64,000 nt of DNA from Pseudomicrostroma phylloplanum (taxonomy: Eukaryota; Basidiomycota; Exobasidiomycetes; Microstromatales): the NCBI GenBank assembly GCA_039545275.1, contig BCHS01000019.1, forward strand, positions 310,001 through 374,000. The letters are read 5' to 3'. Below the pieces are notes generated by a model. It had not been told where the DNA came from, ran no database searches, and was given only the letters and a program-made list of their open reading frames with translations. Positions within the stretch are counted from its first letter, which is position 1; every line of letters begins with the position of its first letter. Below, piece by piece: positions 10,781 through 22,518 of the stretch. Made by a program: the position numbers and the translations under genes.

Positions 10781-13111
10781 TCATGCCGAAGTCATGCCGC
10801 CATCAAGTACAGACCGCACATCGACGACCTCGCTCAGGTCCGCCAAAAAGGGGCACAAGTCCGTCAGCTCCGTGTCGTGCGGGTCATTGAACCAGCTGCT
10901 GATCGGCACCGCATTGTTGGGGTGGAAGATGTACGACGCGGGCGAGTTGTCGATGATGATGCTCTCCTCGATGGGTCGGCCGATCTGGCTCAGATCCTTG
11001 ACGTAGTTGCCCCGATGGTTGTAGCAACTTTCTCGGAAGAGCCTGTGCCGCACCACTTGGTGGATATCCAGAATGTCCAGCACCGGGTCGGCGTACTTGG
11101 AGAGAGAGGCAGTGAAGACGACGACTTCGTAGATGAGACCCATCTTGCGCATGAACTCGTCGACGCCGGGACGCTTGATGACGTAGACGTTGTGCACGGT
11201 CCCCTCGATCTCAACTGGCACGATGAAGTCGGCATTGTTGATCATCTTGAAGCTACTGTGCACCAGCGTCTCGTCCAGATCGAGCACAAGACACTTTCTT
11301 CCAGCGTCCCTCTCGGCAAGAGGCTCCAGCAGCGGTCTTGGGTTGCCATGCTCGTCTACCGGAATTCCCATGCCTCCCTGAGCGATCAACCGTTGCTCCT
11401 CGGTCAGCACATCCTCCTCGTCTTGGTTGATAAAGTCATCTTGACCTGGTGTAACGACTCCACGGGCCAAGACGCCAGACGGTACCTCGGAGTCTTCTGT
11501 ACCACTCTCAGAGTCATCTTCATCGTCGTCGGTATACTCGTCAGACTCCTCGTCTGATGTACTCCTCGCATCACCCTGACTGTTGGCAACACCTCTTCTC
11601 GAAGGAGTCGGCGTCGGTGTTGCGCTGCCTCCGCTACCGAGAGCGACAAAAGAGCTCCCAGGAGGTACTACAGCTCCGCTCATCACGTCACCGGTCTCTT
11701 CGCGTGGCAATTGAGTGCCTCCACCAGGCGTGATGGTCCCAGGAGGCGGTGCGATGACGCCCGTCTCCGAACGGCTCTCCAGAGAGTTGCGAGCAGATGT
11801 GGATCCAGGTCGACCGTGATGATGCGTCGCGAGTGTTGTGGCACCAATGGCTCCTCCGATGGCGCCAACGCCCAGTGCAGCCTTGCCAGGCGGCGAAAGC
11901 TTGCTGGCATCTCGTTGCGCCTGCTGCTGCTGCTGTAGTTGCTTCGAAGACGAGGCCTTTGAACCATCAGCACGGTTCACCCCGGGCCCCCCACTCTTGG
12001 CGCCTCCCGCCGTGTTCGACGATGCGACGCCTCCCTCGCGCTGTTTTGCAGCCGACGGCACCTCCTTTAGCTCAATGTTACCCCCAGTTTTGCTTCCGGA
12101 CTGTCGCGATGTAGAAGCGGCCGAAGAGCTACCTGTCCCATCGTCTGGTGCGACGCTAGAGCACGTCAGCATCGCAACGATCTTCTTGAGCGCAGACGGC
12201 TTCTTCTTCTGCTGCTGCTGCTGTTGGCTCGTCGTTGTTGGAGTGGTGCGAACTGCAGCGGGACTGGAGGAAGTAGTAGCAGCTGGCTTGGCAGAAGGAG
12301 GGCTCGTAGCAGAGCTTCCTGTGGCTTTCGTCGTAGTTCCGGAAGAAGAAGGAGCTGGGGCAGAAGCGGCAGCGGCAGCGGTAGCAGGAGGTGAAGTTGT
12401 GCTAGGGCCGGCAGCCGAACTAGTAGTGGGGGGCGCTGTGGTCAAGGTTTGGCCCTCCTCTTGCGAGGACAGCTGCAGCTTCTGTGCGGCTTCTGTCATG
12501 TCCTGTTCTGTCGACCGTTGAGGATCCGTCTCCTGCATTGTTGCGGCTGCATCCGTCTCTCCTACGCCAGCAGCGCCTGGCGTGGTCGCGGGCACTGTAC
12601 TTGCGCCTTGTGATCCTTCTGGAGCGGAGGTAGCAGGTAGTCCATAGACTGCACCAGTAAGAGCAGGAGCCGCTCGAGCGACATAGCTGTCATCCGTTGA
12701 CGAAGCGTTTCCACTGCCTGTACCGCTGGCAGAAGCAGCAGGGACAGCAGCAGCAGCGGCACCTTCTCCTTCAGTCGTGCCTGTAGCGAAGTCGCCTGCT
12801 GCACCGCCTTGCCCTTCAAATGGTACACGAGACACCCTCTTCTTCTTCTTCTTTTTACGAGGCTGCTCAGCGCTTGAGTCTCCTGTTGCTGCAGCGGGCA
12901 CTTGCGCCGATGTGGACTGAGCTGCCTGCTGAGCTGCTGCTGCCTTGGCTGTACCACTCTTGGCCACCCGGGTGGGCTTGGCTGGTCCCACCCCTCCCCG
13001 ATTTGCAAATGCTGCACTACCCCCGGCTGCCTGACCTGGTTGTACTTGGGTGATGACCGAGGCGAGCGGGTCGGCCGCCTTCGAGGAGCCCGAAGATGCT
13101 GGACCCGACAT
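10781..13111 (-). CDS. PSR1: Psr1/Psr2-like protein phosphatase (FCP1/SCP-type HAD phosphatase)
   Basis: HAD-superfamily protein serine phosphatase of the SCP/NIF group. In yeast Psr1/Psr2 sit at the plasma membrane with Whi2 and act in the general stress response. Single exon, 776 residues. The catalytic domain is the last 171 residues: [15 protein letters not shown] carries the two catalytic aspartates (611 and 613), followed by [29 protein letters not shown] and [11 protein letters not shown], then the terminal [15 protein letters not shown]. The first 600 residues are Ala/Ser/Thr/Gln-rich with a Lys block (KKKKKKR near residue 90) and no domain I recognise. A short basic-hydrophobic segment ([17 protein letters not shown]) holds a single Cys, unlike the N-terminal Cys cluster of yeast Psr1. 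Nem1-type is less likely because no membrane segment is seen. Confidence 0.88.
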   Translation of the reverse strand: MSGPASSGSSKAADPLASVITQVQPGQAAGGSAAFANRGGVGPAKPTRVAKSGTAKAAAAQQAAQSTSAQVPAAATGDSSAEQPRKKKKKKRVSRVPFEGQGGAAGDFATGTTEGEGAAAAAVPAASASGTGSGNASSTDDSYVARAAPALTGAVYGLPATSAPEGSQGASTVPATTPGAAGVGETDAAATMQETDPQRSTEQDMTEAAQKLQLSSQEEGQTLTTAPPTTSSAAGPSTTSPPATAAAAASAPAPSSSGTTTKATGSSATSPPSAKPAATTSSSPAAVRTTPTTTSQQQQQQKKKPSALKKIVAMLTCSSVAPDDGTGSSSAASTSRQSGSKTGGNIELKEVPSAAKQREGGVASSNTAGGAKSGGPGVNRADGSKASSSKQLQQQQQAQRDASKLSPPGKAALGVGAIGGAIGATTLATHHHGRPGSTSARNSLESRSETGVIAPPPGTITPGGGTQLPREETGDVMSGAVVPPGSSFVALGSGGSATPTPTPSRRGVANSQGDARSTSDEESDEYTDDDEDDSESGTEDSEVPSGVLARGVVTPGQDDFINQDEEDVLTEEQRLIAQGGMGIPVDEHGNPRPLLEPLAERDAGRKCLVLDLDETLVHSSFKMINNADFIVPVEIEGTVHNVYVIKRPGVDEFMRKMGLIYEVVVFTASLSKYADPVLDILDIHQVVRHRLFRESCYNHRGNYVKDLSQIGRPIEESIIIDNSPASYIFHPNNAVPISSWFNDPHDTELTDLCPFLADLSEVVDVRSVLDGGMTSA

Positions 13112-16111
13112 TGTTCTAGAGGATGTCAGAGAGCTCGAAAGTAGTGAGATAGAGAAATCCTCGGTAGATGATCGTGACTGCGTCTAAGCAGGTAAAGACT
13201 ACTGTGACGCCAAGGGCTAATGGAAAGGATCCGACGGATGCGTGCGATGGGTCAACACAGAGGGTGACCTGGGTATAAGTTTTGTTTTGCGTGTGCGTAT
13301 CTCTTGGGTACTGTTGTGAGGTAGAACAATGCGATGTGCTCCTACGATGAACTCGATGCTGGGCTAGATGGCAGATTCGACTCTTGAATGGCACCAGAGG
13401 CAGGTAAAGACCGTGTGTAGAGAGATTGTTCCGTCGAGCAGCGGTGAGGGAGTGGGAAAGGGGGGAAGAGGTAGAGGGGGGAAGAGGGGAGGTGCTGCAG
13501 ACGATGTTTGTCGTCTGGACTGCCTACGAATCGAGTCGGCACGGATGGCGGACACGATGGAGGAGTTGACCAGGTGCTAGGGTATTAGTCGACAAGTAGT
13601 CTGCTGTCGATGGTACAGCGAGACTCTGTAGACTCGTGTGTGCTGTGCGCCAAGTGTGCTCTAAGGACTAACTTGTAGATGCACTGGTGAACACGCAGAC
13701 AGGTATCCGGCAGGTGATGACGAAGAGGGAACGCGCCGAGACCAGTGAGAGGGTCTATGCAAGGGATATGAGCAAGATTTGCCAAGCCGAGCCTTGAGTG
13801 GGTGCGTGGGAGGGTAATTTGACGTGGGCGCAGTGGGGTCGAGGTGAGGCCGTAGGTCGGAGTGGTGGGCGCGGTATGTCGAGGAGGGAGGTGTGATGGA
13901 GATGAGGCCAAGGGCGGAGACAAAGTGCCAAAGGGTCAAGGTACGCGCCGCGGGCGGGCGGAGAGGGATGAAAGAAGAAGGAAGCCAGAAAGGAAGTAGC
14001 CCTGTGTTGCTCTCTTGTCTGTGCTGACCACGAGGCGTTCGATTGCTGTTGCTACCACGTCCTTGAGCCAGGGGAGGGAGGAACCGATGAACCGGGAGAG
14101 AGAGAGAGGGCGGAGCCGAGGTGAGGGAGAAAGAGGCAGGACAAAGCCGGGGAGAGAGGGGGAAAAGGTATACGGCAGAGCCCGAGGGTGAAGGAGAAGC
14201 GCCAAAGAGAGAGGCGCAGAGGGGGAAGGAGGGGGGAAGGGAAGGGGAACAGAAAGGAAGGAGATAGGAAGAGGGGGAGGGAGGAAAGGGCCAGTACGCA
14301 CGCTGATCGCACAGAAGGGAGGAGCAAAGGGGAGAGGGAGCAGGCAGGCGCAGGCAACGGTGGGTGGTGGTAGACTTCGGGCCCAGGCGGGCGTGCGGGC
14401 GTGCGGGCGTGCACCGAGGCAGACAGGCAGGCAGGCCACACACAGCAAAGAGGGGGGCGTCGCGGGTGGGGCGGCGGAGATGGAGCGCCAGGCAAGCCCA
14501 AACATACACCCACGCACGCACGCCGGCCCACCCACCCGACTCACTCAGCTTGCACTCACACAGCGCAAGCACCTCGCCAGTCTGATCCAACCCCCGATTG
14601 GCCCACACCCTTGGCGCCGCACACGTCTTCGCCGGCTTGCTTCCATGAGAAGGAGAAGCAGAGCGGAGGGGAAGAGGAAGAGGAATAGAAGACAGAGAGA
14701 AAGAGGGACAGACGAGGCACCCACGAGCAAGCAGGCAAGCCAAACGTGCAGGCGTGACCGAGACAAACCTGTTCTTCCGTCAGGCGCAGCGAGTGAAACC
14801 AGAGGGAGCGCTCTATAAAAAACCCTCGTGGACCCCAGCGCCACGCCTTATCGGCCATGTCAGTCAGAGAGCACACACACACTCACGCTCACGGTCATAT
14901 TCGCGGAGCCAGCCTCGTGAGAGAAGATTTGTTTGTCTGCATAGCAGGTCAGGCCGGAGGAGTGGGGTTCAGGGTGCAGATGCGCTAGTCAAAACTCAAA
15001 TCTCACCAGCCACGCTCACCTCGTGCGAAACCATGAGAGTCAGGCGCAAGGATCAAGTGAAGCAGGGCCTGGATCAAAGCTCTGCCTCCAATCCGCTCGC
15101 GAAAGAGTAACACGTGGCAACCAGGCTGTGGTAAGCCATCCGCTGCTTCTCGTCTTGCTGCCTCGTATCATGTCTCTAGGAGCTGGCAAGATGGGCAATA
15201 GCAAGCTTGGACGGGCAAGAAGACCAAGTGGGGTAGCGCTGCTGTGAATCCAAACAACCACGCGGCTTACGGCGTGGGAGCGTCGAGGGAGGTTAGTGCG
15301 GGGTGGGAAAGACAAAGGGCGGCTAAGCTCCTCCCCGGGATCAAAGGCAAATAGGGCAGATGGGCATTCAGCATCTCCCCAGGCTGAAAGAATTCAATCT
15401 CTGGGTGTCGTTAGTGAGCTGAAACGAAGTCAAGAGCAGCTTGACCAGCAGCAGCAGCAGCAGCAGAGGAGGAGGAGGAGGAAAGGACCAAATTCGCAGG
15501 ATCTCAAAGCCCAACCTCGGGTGGGCGAGTATCTGTTCTCGCTTCACCTCGGCTGTATCACCCAACTTCCCACGGTCAAGTGGTGGTTGCTCCGTGGTTG
15601 CTCCCCCTGCCCTCGGTCCCGCAATTCTCATCCTCTCTCTGCCAAGCCTGACCTCTACCACGGCTTGACGTTGCGCCGGCCAGCCTGAGCTCGGCACTCG
15701 GCACGGCACACCGCAGACCAGAGCACATTGACCCGACCTGACCTGACCCCCGTACCGTAAAGTCGTAGCATCTGTCTGTGCGCGGGCGGCGGCCGAGACT
15801 GAACGCTGAGTTGACCTCGGCCGGCACGGGCCAAGAGTGGCCAAGAGTGGGATGGCATGGCAACCGTGAAGGGAGGTGGCCTGTAGAAAGAGTGGTAGGT
15901 GCGGTGCGGTGCGGTACGGCTGCGAGGTGTGAGGCGGAGGTGTACTGCCTTGGTGCTGTCCGTCTGTCTCTTGTGATTGTCCGCCTGTCCATCTCACCCT
16001 GTCGTGGGTGCGTGCGTGGGTCAAGGTTCGCTTGGCCCCTCCGCCCCTCCGTCCTTTCGCCTGCGCTGGCTGGGCGGGCGGCTGGCTGGGCTGAGGGTCA
16101 CTGCCGATGTG

Positions 16112-16148
<37 letters not shown>

Positions 16149-16547
16149 GCTGCTCCACGCCCCGCCCAGCCCACGTCTGCCGGCTCCCGCTTCACTCGCC
16201 TCGGGACACAATTGTTGCAACGACCTTTACCTCGACGTCGTCCTCCTTACGCTGCCATTACCCTCGACCCGACGCCCCCCTCATCCTACACAGCTACTCT
16301 TACTACCATTACCACGCATCGCTCGCATCTCATCAACTGTCCTTGAGCTGCCCTTTCCCCACCCAACCTCATTGCCGGCTCGAGGTCCGAGCACATCTCG
16401 GCAAGCTCAGACCACCTTCCCACTTGCACTCACACCCGAGCCAGGGCGGGATCCATTGCTGCCCGATAGCTGCTGCTGCTGCTACTCCTCACTACTCCAT
16501 TCCACTTCATAGCGAGGCTCCCCATCTCCCTCGCTGTCACCGCCAAG
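13112..16547. other. 3.4 kb gene-free divergent region between PSR1-like and IGO1
   Basis: No protein gene is supported on either strand. The region holds a strongly purine-biased plus strand from about 14077 to 14292, several GGCA/GCCT tetranucleotide tracts, a TATAAA-like word at about 14815 followed by only short open frames, and a perfect (GCCT)9 array. Long minus-strand frames in 13.7-14.7 kb translate to Pro/Ser/Leu-rich nonsense typical of polypyrimidine DNA. It serves at least as the upstream region of two genes, and could carry 5' leaders or a non-coding transcript, which sequence alone cannot show. Confidence 0.6.
16111..16146 (+). repeat. (GCCT)9 microsatellite upstream of IGO1
   Basis: Nine perfect GCCT units about 400 bases before the IGO1 start codon. 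Related GGCA/GCCT tracts occur upstream of other genes in this window. Confidence 0.95.
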
Positions 16548-17290
16548 ATGCTTCCAGCGCAGAGGAACAAGGTCGACATCAACGTGAGTAGCCACGCCAA
16601 GGAGCGATTGATTGGAGGATTTGGATGCTGAGCAGCGCCCCCAGTGTCTGTCTATCCTTGCTCTCTTGTAGTCCCTCACGGAAGAGGAGCAGAAGCTCTT
16701 TCGCTTGTACGGCAAGCTACCACAGAGGAAAGATCTCCTAGGCAACAAGCTCAAGGTGAGTGCGAGACGGTCAGCTTCTCTGGTCGGCCACGAGCTCAGC
16801 TGACCGCAACTCCTTCGCACTCCCTCCTTTCTACCATCCCACCTTGCAGGAGCGCAAGTACTTTGACTCTGGAGACTACGCCCTGTCCAAGGCGGGCAAG
16901 GCTCCCCAGCAGTCCGTGGGCACCGCCATCCCCAATCCCGAGACGATTCCGCACGCGAGCACCGTCTCCTCTCCTCCCACATCCAATGCCATGCCCGCTG
17001 GCTCTCCCACGGGCACCACCAGTACCCTCTCCAATGGCAATGGCCACTACCCCTTTGGCTCGGGTGGAGCATCCCAGGGAGGAGTAGGCGTTGGGGCTGG
17101 ACAGCCTGGTCAGGGTGGAAGTGGTGCTTCGAGCATCCCCATTAGCGTTCCTGGGTCGATGGGAAGCAGACAGGGACCCACGGCCGGGTCGTTCCCCACT
17201 GCTACGGGCATGGCGGGCAGTCCATCTGGTAAAGAGGGGAGCAGTCTGGGGAGGGAAGAGGTAAAGGCGGGAGATGCCATGGAAGAGTAG
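16548..17290 (+). CDS. IGO1: Endosulfine / Igo1-type PP2A-B55 inhibitor
   Basis: Small ENSA/ARPP-19 family protein. When phosphorylated by a Greatwall/Rim15 kinase, these proteins inhibit PP2A-B55 and promote quiescence or mitotic entry. Three exons: 16548-16583, 16672-16755 and 16850-17290, all phase 0, 186 residues. The exons join to give the hallmark block EEQKLFRLYGKLPQRKDLL then KERKYFDSGDYALSKAG; the Ser of FDSGDY is the known phospho-switch. The family core is complete by about residue 57; the remaining 130 residues are Gly/Ser/Pro-rich, longer than in animals but common in fungi. Each donor is GTGAGT. It is divergent from the PSR1-like gene across an unusually long gap. Confidence 0.95.
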
Positions 17291-18435
17291 GAGAGCGGCG
17301 TGTTGCACACCAGAAGCAGCTCAGAAGGTATGATACGCAGGGCAAGGCAAGGTTCAGGAGCGGTAATACGTTTTCAAGCACAAGTTTCGAAGCAATTCTC
17401 CACAATCATCTTCAGGTCAGGATGAGGATAGGCAGGCGTCCTGGCCCTTCAGCTGGACTCCGCAGCTGCTATTATGGATCTATACAACTTATGAGAAGGG
17501 AAGCCGGTGAGCTCGCGCTCTCTCCTAGGGAGGCGAGGATTCTCCTGTCGAGCTTCCTCAAGACACACACAAAGGCCAGACAAGACGAGCTCACTGGGCT
17601 GTGAGCACTCCTTGCCCATGGCGATACAGGGTCTACGGGAGGAGCGGCACCACGGAGGGGGATGCTCGTCGAGGAGTTTCGCGGTGCAAGCGTGGTCAGC
17701 GTGCAGTGTCAGTGCCAGTAGGTGTTGTGTCTAAGGCCCTGAGTCTGTTTCAATCTCTCTTTTCATTGGTACCGAAGTCTTGTCTCTCAATTCACAGAAA
17801 TCCAAATCTCAAAGAAGAGGTAGACGGGCCATGTGCGTGATGCTGGGCGAGGGAGGGCGGGCGTTCAGCCTGACTTTCACCACTTGTGTAGGAGTCAGGA
17901 ATGCAGTGGAGTTACTGGCTCGTCGATACCAGGGCTTCTCGACGATGACGACGAGCTGGGCGTGGTAGACCAGCCCTCGCCGTAGGTGTAGCCCCTGCCG
18001 TAGCTCCTCATTGCTCTCCTGGCTGGCTTCCTTCAGTTGCCGGCGGGCCGTGGCGTGTGGGCGTGTGGGCGGTGTGCGCCATTGAGCTTGTTTGCCCTGT
18101 CCCCCCGCACGGACTCTTGTGGGCGCTTGCCCTTCTTCGACTCCTGGGCCAGCGACAGGCGATGCATCACTCAAAGGGGGGGACAGGAGCAGCAGCAGCA
18201 GCAGCAGCACTGCCCATATACTACACCCTTCATCCTTCTCATCCACCATACCATTCCTCTGCCACACAGCACAGTACAGCACGCCTGCGGGATTGAAGCA
18301 TATATACCCACTTGCCTCGTAGAAGCATACCCACACATCTCCCTCTCCCTCTCTCTCTCACCGGCACATCCCCCCGCCCTGCTCTGCTCCCATCAAGCAG
18401 CAACCAACCCCCTGTCTCCTCCCACTCCCCCAACC
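17291..18435. other. Intergenic 1.1 kb: IGO1 3' flank and F-BAR gene promoter
   Basis: No gene is supported. The right end holds a TATATA box and a CT-rich leader before the next start codon, and a CAG-rich stretch lies near 18188-18210. Confidence 0.5.
18300..18306 (+). promoter_or_regulatory. TATA box of the F-BAR/RhoGAP-like gene
   Basis: ATATATA about 130 bases before ATG 18436, followed by a pyrimidine-rich leader. This position supports ATG 18436 as the start, since an upstream in-frame extension would run through the TATA box. Confidence 0.6.
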
Positions 18436-21400
18436 ATGACCACTCCCTCTCTCGCCCCCCTCTCCCTACCCTTAACCATCACTACCAAGTTCTGGCCCTC
18501 CTCACCAACCTACCCATCCTACCGCTCCTCCCTCTCCCACCTCTTCTCCCTCCTCCAGGATGGAATAGACGAGAGTACCGCCATCTCCTCTTTTGTGAGG
18601 GAGTTTGTGGGCGCGCAGAGAGAGTTTGTATTGAGCTTGGAGAGGGCGGGAGGGGGAGGGGCTAGTGGGAGTGGGAGTGGGGCGAGGGAAAAGACAAAGG
18701 AGATCTTCAAGGGCTCACGAGCATCTCATAGCACCACCTTGGGCTCCACCTCAGGTTCGGGCTCTAGCTCCTCCTTGAGCAGAAGCGGCCCCCTCCAAGC
18801 TCTTCAAACCTCAACACTCGCACCCCTGATCGCCTCGCATGCGCAGGCTGTGCACGCACTGGAGAGCAAGATCCTCGAGCCCTTCACTGAGTGGAGCGCA
18901 GAACATACCGAGAGGGTTAGGAGGAATTGGGCACTCCTCGAGGGGTGGCTGGATGCTTTTGAGGAGGGACAGGATGAGGTGAGTGGACGTGAAGAGCGGG
19001 GGGGAACAAAGAGTGCGACAGAACAATTGACGTCGACTCTTCCGTCTTCTCCTCCCTCTTCTCAGCTCGATCGATTGAGGAGTAATTACGAGAGCAAATG
19101 CAGACAGGCCGATGAGGCCGAAGACGACGCTAGATTCTCTGGAGTGGACGTCAATGACTGGTTCTCAGGCAGCAATCAACTGACAGATGAGCCAACAAAC
19201 ACTACAGAACCGTCGAGCGAAGCTACAGGAGCCGATTCCGGGGCCGTACCTCATGAGAGGAAGAGTTCTGCAGAGACCGATACAACTCACGTAGAGGGAG
19301 CCGAAGCAGAAGGTGATGGACTGGACCCTGTCAAGTTGGAGAGACGCCGGACTCTGCGCAAGCAATTTGGCTTTTCCTCGCGAGCCACTTCCGGTAGTGA
19401 GCCCAAGGTTGCTCCAGCTGCTTCGTCAGACGAAAAGGGCCTCGAGCGATCTCCTTCGGCAAAGAAGTCGGGGCAAAAGACGATTTCCTCTGCGCTCAAC
19501 TCGGCCCTGTCCGCGCCTGCTCTACAGGGAATTAGGGATCGTCTAGCTGCTGCTGCTGGGACTGCAGGTGGCATCGCCGAGAAGTGGAAGCGTCTGCGTA
19601 CCGAGGCAGACAGGCTCGAAGGGGAATACCTCCTCAAGGCTCGCAGACTGGACACTCTGAGGTGTCGCATGGAAGATGCCATTTCCGACGTATTTGCCGT
19701 CGTGCAGCGACTGGAGATGGACAGACTTGTGGCTGTGAAGAGCGTCGTCAAGGACTACATCGACGCTGCGCGCATCCTCAATCCTGCCGTGGCAGACAGC
19801 TTAGCGCCCTTCTTGAAGTCATACGAGCCTCGCGCGATCATGAGTCGAATGATCGCTACGGCCTCTACAGGCGCGTACAGACCGCAAGTCGAAGTCTTCC
19901 ATCCGTTCTACCACGATGAAGACGAGGGTGAAGCAGGAAGTCATCAGTCGCCTGCAGTAGCATACGGTACTGGGTGGGCAGGATTCGGCATGTGTCTCGA
20001 TGTCCGGGCTAAGAGCGAGATGCTGCACAAGCAAGAGAGCCTGATGGACGCAGTCACAAGTCCCTCCTCTAACGCTTCAAGTCCACCCAAGGCTACCGTC
20101 ACGCTGCCCTTGGTCTTCTCATACCTCCTCTCCTCCCTCGAGCAAGCATACTCGAACGACGCCCTCTGGCCCGTCCGCCCAGAGTCTGCCGAAGACCAAT
20201 CCGCACTGAAGATCGCCAAGCGCAAGAGCTGGCTGTACGACGTCTCCCTCCGGTCCGCTCATGCCTGTCGCGAGGCTATCATCGCGCACATGGTCTCCTC
20301 TTCTCATCCGGGAGCAGAGCTGGGCGCTGGACTGCAGACCGTACTGGACAGGTTCGACCCGCCGACAAAGGTCATGACGCTCAAGGTCTGGCTGGCAGAG
20401 CTGGCTGCTGTTCCTGATCATGGAGCAGATGGCGGTGATCTCCTTGCAGGAGGAGGAGCAGGGGGAGCATCGTCAGGAGGTAGCCTGGTGCCAGAGGAGA
20501 ACTGGTACCTCATCGAGAGCTTGTACAAGGCTGCTGAGAGCGTCGAAGTGCGCTGGCGCAAGGAGAAACTCGACAAGGGCAAAGGCAAAGATGCAGAGGT
20601 GGCTTCCGCTCCCGCTGGCGAGAGGGAGATGCGAGAGGCTCCACTGGAACTCGATGATGCTATCAAGAACGAGATTCGAAGAGGTGTATTGGAGGATCTA
20701 ACGGTGGTGCTGGGTAAGCTGAGCCTCATCCACCTGACGGTTCTGGACAGTCTTATCCTGCATTTGAGAAGGTGAGTAAATTTGAGCGAGGCCTGAGATA
20801 GACCTGCTCCGGTCTGATGCTGACAATTTCCTCTCTCCCTGCTCTCATCGACCAGCCTGATCTCCTCCACCCCAACCGCCCTCGAGGCAGACTCGACCTA
20901 CATCAACAAGCTCGCCCTCTCTCTCGGGCCCTTTGTTCTGCGTCCAGCCAAGAGCACTCCCTCGGCCCTCCTCTCACCCGTGCCCACACTCCTCCTCGTA
21001 GACCTGATCACCTCGTACAATGAGCTTCTCCCGCCCGCTCTAAGGCGTAAGAAGGAGCGCGAGGCCGCCGCCGCCAGTAAAGTGGTGCAAGGCCAGGGGG
21101 CAGAGACGCTCGAGAGGTCCCTGCCGAAGCCGGTGAGGAAGAGGACGAAGCCTATCGATCGGAGGGTCAGACGGTCGCAGTTGAATGGGGCGGGCAGCTC
21201 GTCGGGATTGGAAGGTCTACCCGCCGTTCCCTTCCGGAGTGGAGCTGGGACGGGAGCTCTCCCTACTGCCGAAGGAGCAGGTACAAGTATAGGTACAGGT
21301 GTTGAGAAGACCATGCCCGGGGTCCCATCGACGTCGATGCGCAGTCCACCAAAGCTCAAGACCGACACGACCTTCCTGCAACCACAGCCGCAGGCGCAGC

Positions 21401-22272
21401 GTGGTTCTGAGGAGGATGAAGAAGACACGCCCACGCCTATTGCGCAGAGGCTCTTTGGATCACTCAAAGGCGGGGCGGCCGCTGCTGTGGCTGCTGCTTC
21501 TAGCGCTGCTACTGCTACTTCCGGCGGCAGTGGCGGCAGTGGCGACAATAGTACTGGTCCAAGTGGTGTCGCGCCTTCTGCATCTTCTGCGTCTTCCGTC
21601 CCTACCTCGAGCAACCTATCCGTCACCACCCTTCTGGAGCCCAGCGGAGGCAGCAGCAATGGCGGGAGCGACTATGGAACCCCAACGGAGGAGGTGAGCG
21701 ATAAGAGGCTCGAGGCACAGATGCTTGCCTCTTCGCTTGCTTCTGCGCATTCGTCTTCGCCTGCTGCTTCGCCTCGAGCGGGGGGAGATGAAGCGCCAGC
21801 AGAGGAGTCGAGCGAGATGGTGCAAGACGATACTCGGGCCGCTGCGCCATCGACCTCGATCGGCACGCCAGCGCCGGCTCCAGCTCCATCGCTCGCAGGA
21901 GTCGCAAGCATCCCGACGGATCCTGCACCTGCGCCTGCACCTGCTCCTGCTTCGACCTCGAGCTCGACTGCTACTTCGGCTGGTCCAGAAGTCACTTCTC
22001 CCTCTCCCTCTCCTGCAAGCGTACCTGCAAGTACAAGTGCTGAAAAGCCCCTCTCGAATGTCGCTCGTCTCTCTCGGCAATTCGGCAGTGGCAATCCCTC
22101 CCCTTCCTCGTCCTCCTCCGCAGGGACAGGTGGAGGTGGGAGCGGGAGTGGAAGCGCAAGTGGACTGGGGGCAAGTGCAGGTGGAACCGGAATGGTGCCT
22201 TCGAGGAGTGGGGCGGTTAGGGGTCCGAGGAGCGCTGTGGGGCCTAGACCGATGGGTGGTGGTGGGATGTAG
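18436..22272 (+). CDS. F-BAR protein with C-terminal RhoGAP-like region (Rgd2-type)
   Basis: Resembles fungal Rgd2-type proteins (F-BAR, DEP, RhoGAP), which bind membranes and regulate Rho-family GTPases. Exons 18436-18978, 19066-20771 and 20856-22272 give 1221 residues. The first intron is 87 bases long, a multiple of three, so it stays open in frame; removing it joins GQDE to LDRLRSNYESKCRQADEAE, the family F-BAR motif. The N-terminus (TKFWPSSPTYPSYRSSLSHL) matches the FCH start. A long helical segment follows (about residues 450-560). The GAP-like part includes VLDRFDPPTKVMTLKVWLAEL, LIHLTVLDSLILHLR, INKLALSLGPFVLRP and LLVDLITSYNELLPP, then a basic RKRTKPIDRRVRRS block, the known Rgd2 ending. 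I see no canonical Gly-[Ile/Leu]-[Tyr/Phe]-Arg arginine-finger motif. The last 350 residues are low complexity. Confidence 0.78.
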
Positions 22273-22518
22273 ATTTGGCAAAAGAAGGGGGAGATGTGGG
22301 AGGGAGTTGAAGGTAGATGTACTGAGATGGGTTGCGAAGTACCAAAGTCACAGGAATACAAGTCGATTGAAGATTGGATTCGATTCACACGCACTAAAAG
22401 ACGTTAGTGCTGCGCTGCTCTGCGCTGTCCTATCGCGCTGCTTTACAATGCCTGGCGGGTCGCTTCTTGAGTGAATCACTCCATTCGTGCAACATCACCT
22501 CGATGCTCGTTCTCGGTC

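Noticed and set aside
10179..10784. A 201-codon minus-strand frame and overlapping frames downstream of the PSR1-like gene
   Set aside because: Low-complexity translation from G/A-rich repeats within the 3' flank.
11838..12521. A 227-codon plus-strand frame
   Set aside because: Antisense to the low-complexity N-terminal region of the PSR1-like gene; Ala/Val-rich shadow.
13661..14743. A 360-codon minus-strand frame and overlapping frames in the PSR1-IGO1 gap
   Set aside because: The translation is Pro/Ser/Leu-rich from polypyrimidine sequence, lacks domains, and equally long frames overlap in another phase; it is compositional.
14810..15110. TATAAA-like word followed by short frames, considered as a small gene
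   Set aside because: The frames show no recognisable sequence, no splice structure and no family resemblance; insufficient support.
9602..16146. Short tandem arrays considered as CRISPR-like repeats
   Set aside because: Units of 4-5 bases without spacers; these are microsatellites in a nuclear fungal genome.
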